Both the position numbers and the translations under genes were made by a program. Below the pieces are notes generated by a model. That model made no database searches, was not told where the DNA came from, and worked only from the letters and a program-made list of their open reading frames with translations. A stretch of 46,082 bases of DNA from Thermostichus sp047461615 (GTDB lineage Bacteria; Cyanobacteriota; Cyanobacteriia; Thermostichales; Thermostichaceae). Positions 40,901 through 46,082 of the stretch are shown here, piece after piece; positions within the stretch are counted from its first letter, which is position 1, and each line of letters begins with the position of its first letter. The stretch covers positions 1 through 46,082 of the forward strand of contig NZ_JANSHI010000017.1 of the NCBI RefSeq assembly GCF_047461615.1. The letters run 5' to 3'.

Positions 40901-42037
40901 CTAACCAACAAGCTGGCAGAGGGTTTTCTGTCTTTCTCGATCCTGGTCCTCTAGCTCTTGGATGGCCTGTTGGTACACCTGGGCAGGGGTGGATCCCTGG
41001 CTGACCTGCTGCAGCCAGCGCTGGGCCTCGTTGCCCCGCTGGAGCAGAGTTTGCAGGGGAGCCAAGAAGCAGCCCAGCCCCTGGGGTTGGCCAATGCGCC
41101 AGGCTTCGGCCAGCAGCTCTTCAATCCACTCCTGGGCTGAGCGTTCGCGGCCGGTGCGCCAATCGATCAGCCGGGCTTGCAAGGACTCGCGGGCGGCAGC
41201 TTGCTCGTTAGCCTCGCAAAGGCTCTCCAGCTCCGCAGGGGTAAAGGGCCCCTGCAAGGGATCCAGAACCTCCGGCTGGGATAGCAATTGCCAGAGGCGG
41301 GCCTCCACCAAGGCAGCAATGGCCAGGACCATCACTGGGTCCGCCACCAGGTCGCAGATGCGCAGCTCCACCCGGTTGAGATGGTAGGGCCGCTCCGGAC
41401 CATTAGGCCGCACAGAAGCCCAGAGGTGGCGCACATTCTGCATCGTGCCCAGGGCCAGTTGCTCCTGCATCCAGGCGATGTAATGGGCGTGATCCCGGAA
41501 GAAGGGCACCTGAGCTGGCGTTTTGGGAAACACCTGCCAACGGCTGGAATGATAGCCCGTTACTTGGCCGTCCAGGAAAGGGGAAGAAGCGCTCAGGGCC
41601 AAGTAAAGAGGGGCTTCCGCCCGCAGCAGACGACAGGCGAGGAAAATGGCCTCGCTATCCGGCAGGCCAACATTGATGTGGATGCTGGCAGTTACCACCC
41701 GCGTGCCATAGGTGCGCTCGATGTAGTCGTGGTAGGGGTTGCCCGGATCCGAGCGCTCAAAGTGGTCGCTGCCGCCCAAAGCCAGGGTGCTCCCCGGCAA
41801 GAGGGTGTAAGGGCCCAGGCGGCGCAAAAACTGCCGCAGTTGCAGGCGGGGCCGAAGGAGGGCACAGAGCAGATCTTCGTAGCGGCGAAGGGGTGGGGTG
41901 ATGTACTCTACGTTGCGCCGATCCGGTTCTCGCATAAACCCCGGCAAGGCCTGGCAGATGCGATCCGACAGCCCCACCACTTCCCCGGCAGCGGTGCCGG
42001 TGTACATTTCTACCTCAAAGCCTTTGGTCAACAGCAC
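40901..42037 (-). CDS. gshA: Glutamate-cysteine ligase, cyanobacterial type
   Basis: First step of glutathione synthesis. 378 aa of the GCS2-like cyanobacterial group: LLTKGFEVEMYTGTAAGEVVGLSDRI, REPDRRNVEYITPPLRRYEDLLCALLRPRLQLR, LGPYTLLPGSTLALGGSDHFERSDPGNPYHDYIE, VVTASIHINVGLPDSEAIF, SSPFLDGQVTGYHSSRWQVFPKTP and HLNRVELRICDLVADP. The start is GTG at 42037 with GGAGG 7 nt upstream, matching homologues that begin MLL.KGFEVEMYTG. Divergent from the FAD gene, 95 bp apart. Confidence 0.93.
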   Translation of the reverse strand: MLLTKGFEVEMYTGTAAGEVVGLSDRICQALPGFMREPDRRNVEYITPPLRRYEDLLCALLRPRLQLRQFLRRLGPYTLLPGSTLALGGSDHFERSDPGNPYHDYIERTYGTRVVTASIHINVGLPDSEAIFLACRLLRAEAPLYLALSASSPFLDGQVTGYHSSRWQVFPKTPAQVPFFRDHAHYIAWMQEQLALGTMQNVRHLWASVRPNGPERPYHLNRVELRICDLVADPVMVLAIAALVEARLWQLLSQPEVLDPLQGPFTPAELESLCEANEQAAARESLQARLIDWRTGRERSAQEWIEELLAEAWRIGQPQGLGCFLAPLQTLLQRGNEAQRWLQQVSQGSTPAQVYQQAIQELEDQDRERQKTLCQLVG

Positions 42038-42132
42038 AGGCCAGCCTCCAGCCGCAGCCTCCTCTGCCCATTTTCCCAGGGTTTCGCAGGTACTACAATG
42101 TCGGCAAGGCTTGAAGGCGAGCGCAAGGCCAG

Positions 42133-43572
42133 ATGCGGGATCCCATCTATATCCTGGGGGCAGGGCCGGCGGGCATGGCGGCTGCCTATCGCTTGACCCA
42201 GCTAGGCTTCCCCGTGGTGGTAGTGGAACGAGAAGAGGGAGTCGGGGGCTTGGCCAAAAGCATTCGCTACCAGGGGTTCATTCTTGACTATGGCCCGCAC
42301 CGGTTTTTTACCAAGATCCCAGCGGTGCTGGAGTTGTGGAACCAGGTTTTGGGATCCGAACAAGTAACTGTCCGGCGGCTTACCCGCATCTACTACCGCA
42401 AGCAATATTTTCAGTACCCCATTCAAGCTTGGGAAGTCCTGCGCAAAGTGGGGTGGTGGGAAAGCCTGCGCATTGTCCTTTCCTATCTTTGGGCACAACT
42501 CATTCCGCGGCCAGCTCCCCGCAACTTTGCCGATTGGGTCAAGGGCAAATTTGGCGCTCGACTCTTTCAGATTTTCTTTGAAGGCTATACAGAAAAGCTT
42601 TGGGGGATCCCTTGCACCGAGATCAGTGCTGATTGGGCTGCCCAGCGCATCAAAGGTCTCAGTCTTGGAGAGGCCATACGAAAAGCATTGGGGTGGAATC
42701 GAGGTTTGGTGAAATCTCTAATCGATCAGTTTCAGTTTCCTCGGCTGGGATCCGGCCAGCTCTACGAAAAAATGCAGGAGTTTTTGCTGGCCGAAGGTCA
42801 AAAAGTTTGGCTAAATACAGAGGTCATTGCCCTTAGGCATGAGGGATCCCGGATTGTCAAGCTGCAATTGCGCAATCTTCAGGATGGAAGTGAAACATGG
42901 GTCTCCCCCTCCCACGTCATCTCCTCGATCCCTCTGACAGTTTTGGTGCAGAGCCTACAGGAGTTGCCTCCTCCAGAGGTACTGCAGGCAGCCCGCAACC
43001 TCAAGTTTCGCAACACCGTTTTGGTTTATCTGATTGTGGAGGGATCCCAGCTTTTCCCCGATAACTGGCTGTATATCAACGACCCAACAGTGCAGGTCGG
43101 TCGGGTAACCAACTTCGCCAATTGGTCGCCGGCTATGCTCCCCAACCGAGAACAAACCCCCTTGTGCTGTGAGTATTGGTGCAACTTTGGGGATCCCTTG
43201 TGGCAAGCTCCCGAGGAGCAATTGCTGGCTTTGGCCGAGAGGGAGCTACGCCAAATTGGCCTGCTGCAAGGCCAGAAGATCTCTGGCGGCTTTGTGGTGC
43301 GCCTACCCCGCACCTATCCTATCTACACCGGCAGCTACAAAGAAGACTTGGCCATCTTGCGAAGGTACCTCGGCCAGTTTGAAAACTTGCAACTGGTGGG
43401 CCGCTATGGCTCGTTTAAGTACAACAACCAGGATCACAGCCTGCTGATGGGCCTATTGGCGGCCGAAAACGTTCTCCGCCCCGGCAGCCACGATCTCTGG
43501 CAGGTGAACTCCGACAGCGATTACCAAGAAGAGATCAAAGTGCCACCCGCACCCGCGAAGGTCCGACGATGA
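42133..43572 (+). CDS. FAD-dependent amine-oxidase-like protein (UDP-galactopyranose-mutase/PPO-like)
   Basis: 479 aa. Rossmann FAD-binding start IYILGAGPAGMAAAYRLTQLGFPVVVVEREEGVGGLAKS with ILDYGPHRFF; then YRKQYFQYPI, FFEGYTEKLWGIPCTEISADWAAQRIKGLSL and the C-terminal FAD motif VGRYGSFKYNNQDHSLLMGLLAAENVL. This matches the NAD(P)/FAD-dependent protoporphyrinogen-oxidase-like group, relatives of UDP-galactopyranose mutase that act in sugar or lipid-linked glycan pathways. The ATG of the next gene overlaps its stop (ATGA), suggesting a joint product in the envelope glycan pathway; the reaction is unknown. Confidence 0.85.
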   Translation: MRDPIYILGAGPAGMAAAYRLTQLGFPVVVVEREEGVGGLAKSIRYQGFILDYGPHRFFTKIPAVLELWNQVLGSEQVTVRRLTRIYYRKQYFQYPIQAWEVLRKVGWWESLRIVLSYLWAQLIPRPAPRNFADWVKGKFGARLFQIFFEGYTEKLWGIPCTEISADWAAQRIKGLSLGEAIRKALGWNRGLVKSLIDQFQFPRLGSGQLYEKMQEFLLAEGQKVWLNTEVIALRHEGSRIVKLQLRNLQDGSETWVSPSHVISSIPLTVLVQSLQELPPPEVLQAARNLKFRNTVLVYLIVEGSQLFPDNWLYINDPTVQVGRVTNFANWSPAMLPNREQTPLCCEYWCNFGDPLWQAPEEQLLALAERELRQIGLLQGQKISGGFVVRLPRTYPIYTGSYKEDLAILRRYLGQFENLQLVGRYGSFKYNNQDHSLLMGLLAAENVLRPGSHDLWQVNSDSDYQEEIKVPPAPAKVRR

Positions 43573-44858
43573 GCTTCTCGCTTGGCCCTCTTTTGCGGCA
43601 AAGCTGGCAGCGTCTTGCCCCTTTCTCTATCCAGGTTTTGCTGCCAAGCTTAGCCTTGACAGGGCTGGAGATCTTCTTGATCTCCCTCTGGAGCAAGGGG
43701 GATGACTATGCTTCTATCTTCAAGGGTTTAACCCAGTGGGATAGCCACTGGTATCTAGGGATTGTGCGGCGGGGCTATCAGTTTGTGGGCTTTGACAAGA
43801 TCGCCTACGAGCAGAGCAATGTGGCTTTCTTTCCGGGCTATCCTCTGGCGGTGGCCATCATGAGCCGCCTGTTAGGAGTTGAGCCGGAGCTGGGGCTTTA
43901 TCTTACTGCCCAGCTCTTTTGCTGGCTGATGTGGATTTACCTTTTCCTGTTTTACCGCCGCTGGCAGATCCCCACTCTTTGGCAGGTTTTGGCAAGTCTA
44001 ATAATCTTGGTTTATCCTAGTAGCTTCTACTTGGTAGTAGGTTACAGCGAGTCTCTGTTCGTAGCCAGCCTGCTAGGTTTTTTCTACTGGTCAATGGACT
44101 TGAACTCTCTCCGGTCGGCACTTTTGGCTGGGGCCCACGGCTTGGCGATGAGTGCCACTCGCATTGTGGGCCTGCCGGTGGCGTTGCTTCCTCTGCTGCG
44201 CCTGGGGGAGGGATCCCGCCGTTGGTTTTGGACAGCCGGCGCCGCTGTTTTGGCCTTGTTGGGCGGGCTGAGTTTTTTCCTCTACTGTCAGCTCCGCTTT
44301 GGCCGTTGGGATCTCTACATCGAAATGCAGCGCTACTTTGGCCCCAGTTCTTTCAGCTACTTGGCTATTATTCAACCTCGTACTTATGCCCCCTTCTTTT
44401 CTAGTCGCTATTGGCAGTCCTTGTTTTCCCTTTCCGAGGCTTTGGGGGATGGGATATGGGCAATTTCCATCAGTCAACTGTTTGTTCCCCTCACGCTGGG
44501 ATCCCTAGTTGTTACAGGCTTGCTGGATGGGTTGAGTGTCCTGGTGGGCAAGAGCCGGTGCTGGCAAGAGCGACTGGGGTTTCACCTAGCCGCCTGGGCC
44601 ATGTTCTCCATTTCCGTGGCTGGCATGAGTGCTGTGGCCCAGAGAAGTATGATCCGCTACTGCCTGCCAGTCCACATCCTGCAGGTGCTGACCTGGCTGC
44701 ATGGGGTTAAATACACCAATTTCAGCTTCATCCCGCAACAGGTGCGTCCCTATCTTGGCAGTGTCCTGAGGCTGGGCTACTGGATCTTGGCTTTAGTCTT
44801 CTTTGCCCTGAATCAAGTCCTCACCTGGCGCTACGTCCAGCATCTCTGGGTGGCTTGA
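43569..44858 (+). CDS. PIG-V-like (COG5542) polytopic membrane mannosyltransferase family protein
   Basis: 429 aa with about ten transmembrane helices. The first large loop contains GLTQWDSHWYLGIVRRGYQFVGFDKIAYEQSNVAFFPGYPLAV, the acidic D-S-H-W-Y motif seen in PIG-V/GT-C enzymes that use polyprenyl-phosphate sugars. Further family features: FYLVVGYSESLFVASLLGFFYW and MSATRIVGLPVALLPLLRL. Catalytic Asp is expected in WDSHWY. The start codon overlaps the FAD gene stop by 4 bp. Acceptor and sugar unknown; an adjacent tandem paralogue follows. Confidence 0.85.
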   Translation: MSFSLGPLLRQSWQRLAPFSIQVLLPSLALTGLEIFLISLWSKGDDYASIFKGLTQWDSHWYLGIVRRGYQFVGFDKIAYEQSNVAFFPGYPLAVAIMSRLLGVEPELGLYLTAQLFCWLMWIYLFLFYRRWQIPTLWQVLASLIILVYPSSFYLVVGYSESLFVASLLGFFYWSMDLNSLRSALLAGAHGLAMSATRIVGLPVALLPLLRLGEGSRRWFWTAGAAVLALLGGLSFFLYCQLRFGRWDLYIEMQRYFGPSSFSYLAIIQPRTYAPFFSSRYWQSLFSLSEALGDGIWAISISQLFVPLTLGSLVVTGLLDGLSVLVGKSRCWQERLGFHLAAWAMFSISVAGMSAVAQRSMIRYCLPVHILQVLTWLHGVKYTNFSFIPQQVRPYLGSVLRLGYWILALVFFALNQVLTWRYVQHLWVA

Positions 44859-44892
44859 TTGAACTTCCGTAGTCAAGAAGGAGAATGCGCCA

Positions 44893-46082
44893 ATGAGTTT
44901 GCGCCCTTGCCACCTGTTGCAACAGATTTGCAGACTTTTAGTTGGCTTTTCTGCTCGGATTTTTTTGCTGGGCCTAGCGCTGACTGTTTTGCAAGTGTTA
45001 ATGATATACCTTTGGACAAAACACAGCGACTATGCTTCTGCCTTTACAGCCCTGAGCCAGCGCGATAGCTACTGGTACCTGAGCATTGTGCGGCGGGGCT
45101 ATCAGTTTGTGGGCTTTGACAAGATTGCCTACGAGCAGAGCAACGTAGCTTTTTTCCCCGGCTATCCCCTGGCAGTGGCCGCAATCAGTCACCTTGTGGG
45201 AGTTGACCCTGAACTGGGGCTCTACCTCACCGCCCAGCTCTTTTGCTGGCTGATGTGGGTTTACCTTTTCCTGCTTTACCGCAGGTGGCAAATTCCCCCC
45301 CTCTGGCAAATTTTGGCCAGTTTGCTCATCTTCTTCTATCCCACCAGCTTTTACCTGGTCGTGGGCTACAGCGAATCTTTGTTTATGGCCAGCCTACTGG
45401 GTTTTCTCTACTGGTCAATTCACGGGGGCCGTCCCCTGCTGATGCTCCTGGCTGGGATCCACGGCTTGGTGATGAGTGCTACTCGGATTGTCGGCTTGCC
45501 GGTGGCGCTGCTCCCTTTTTTGAATCTCCTGAAAGCGGGGGAGAGAACCCAAGCCCGCCGTTGGTTTTGGACGAGTATGGCAGCGAGCTTGGCTCTGTTG
45601 GGTGGCCTGGGCTTTTTTCTCTACTGTCAGCTCCGCTTCGGACGCTGGGATCTCTACCTGGAAATGCAGCGTTACTTTACCGGCGTGAAAGCCAATTATC
45701 AAGCTATTTTCCAAGCTCGCACATATGTCCTTTCCGCCGAACGCTGGCAAAGCTTACTCTCTCTTTCTGCACCGATGAAAGACCCTGGGCTGTGGGCTGA
45801 CGCTCTTAGCCAACTGTTTGTGTCTGCCACCCTGGGATCCCTGCTTGTTACAGGTTTAATGGATGCGGCAGGAGTTATGGCAGGTAGAAGCCAGTGTTGG
45901 CGGGAGCGGCTGGGATTTCATCTGGCTGCCTGGGCCATGTTCTACATTGCCGTAGCCGGCATGAGTCCCCTGGGCCAGCGAAGCATGAGCCGCTACTGCT
46001 TGCCAGTTCACATCGTGCAGGTATTGGCGTTGGTGCATTGGGCTAAGTACACCGATTTTAGCTTCATCCCCGAACGGATCCG
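44893..46082 (+). CDS. Second PIG-V-like membrane protein, tandem paralogue, 3' end outside window
   Basis: Open from ATG 44893 to the window edge without stop: at least 396 codons. AGGAG at 44879-44883 lies 9 nt upstream. It parallels the preceding gene from LSQRDSYWYLSIVRRGYQFVGFDKIAYEQSNVAFFPGYPLAVAAISHLVGV on, including FYLVVGYSESLFMASLLGF, VMSATRIVGLPVALLP, FFLYCQLRFGRWDLYLEMQRYF and AWAMFYIAVAGMSPLGQRSMSRYCLPVHIVQ. The W of the WDSHWY motif is Arg (RDSYWY). The alignment with the first copy reaches nearly to its end, so perhaps 30-40 codons are missing. Confidence 0.9.
   Translation, partial: MSLRPCHLLQQICRLLVGFSARIFLLGLALTVLQVLMIYLWTKHSDYASAFTALSQRDSYWYLSIVRRGYQFVGFDKIAYEQSNVAFFPGYPLAVAAISHLVGVDPELGLYLTAQLFCWLMWVYLFLLYRRWQIPPLWQILASLLIFFYPTSFYLVVGYSESLFMASLLGFLYWSIHGGRPLLMLLAGIHGLVMSATRIVGLPVALLPFLNLLKAGERTQARRWFWTSMAASLALLGGLGFFLYCQLRFGRWDLYLEMQRYFTGVKANYQAIFQARTYVLSAERWQSLLSLSAPMKDPGLWADALSQLFVSATLGSLLVTGLMDAAGVMAGRSQCWRERLGFHLAAWAMFYIAVAGMSPLGQRSMSRYCLPVHIVQVLALVHWAKYTDFSFIPERI

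Noticed and set aside
44859..45068. 69-codon ORF at the start of the second glycosyltransferase gene
   Set aside because: Out of frame with the long open frame from 44893 that aligns with the preceding paralogue.

Overview
The window is chromosomal DNA of a cyanobacterium. It carries kaiA-kaiB-kaiC clock genes, a CpcS-type phycobiliprotein lyase, the NDH-1 subunit NdhD, a photorespiratory GlcD, a plant/cyanobacterial-type glutamate-cysteine ligase and a cyanobacterial Pho box. The octamer GGGATCCC and its core GGATCC recur far above chance (ten GGATCC in the first 3 kb by my reading, under one expected), while the usual cyanobacterial HIP1 octamer GCGATCGC was noticed only once. From memory, this pattern fits the thermophilic hot-spring Synechococcus (JA-3-3Ab / JA-2-3B'a) lineage; that placement is inference.

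Layout. 1-9.1 kb: purH; a minus-strand run rpmI-rplT-amino-acid-binding protein; a methyltransferase; glcD converging on a double-AAA ATPase with the two stop codons sharing one CTAG; cpcS; an HNH nuclease. 9.2-13 kb: a GH57 glycosidase and a proline iminopeptidase-like hydrolase, then a sparse stretch with one small ORF. 13-18 kb: tlyA and the pstSCAB phosphate transporter, with a three-repeat Pho box upstream of pstS. 18.1-20.5 kb: rplI and dnaB, the latter interrupted by a 141-residue mini-intein. 20.6-27.5 kb: a double universal stress protein, larB, a TerC-family membrane protein with a possibly structured leader, an ABC ATPase plus MCE protein pair (lipid transport), and glmS. 27.5-30.5 kb: kaiABC on the minus strand. 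30.5-36.6 kb: nucleoside hydrolase, pgsA, ruvC, a LON-domain protein, a FemAB-like protein, a LuxR-type response regulator, a rhomboid protease and a Uma2 nuclease. 36.6-42 kb: ndhD, an adenosine-deaminase-like enzyme, yidD, ridA, a MIF-like tautomerase with an internal 18-bp tandem duplication, and gshA. 42.1-46.1 kb: an FAD amine-oxidase-like protein translationally coupled to a PIG-V-like membrane glycosyltransferase, followed by a tandem paralogue that runs off the window end.

Most genes are ordinary housekeeping genes. The least explained parts are the FAD-oxidoreductase/duplicated glycosyltransferase module at the right end, the mini-intein in dnaB, the ABC ATPase without a canonical start codon at its conserved N-terminus, the deaminase homologue with altered active-site motifs, and the TerC leader. 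No CRISPR array, IS element, rRNA or tRNA was recognised.
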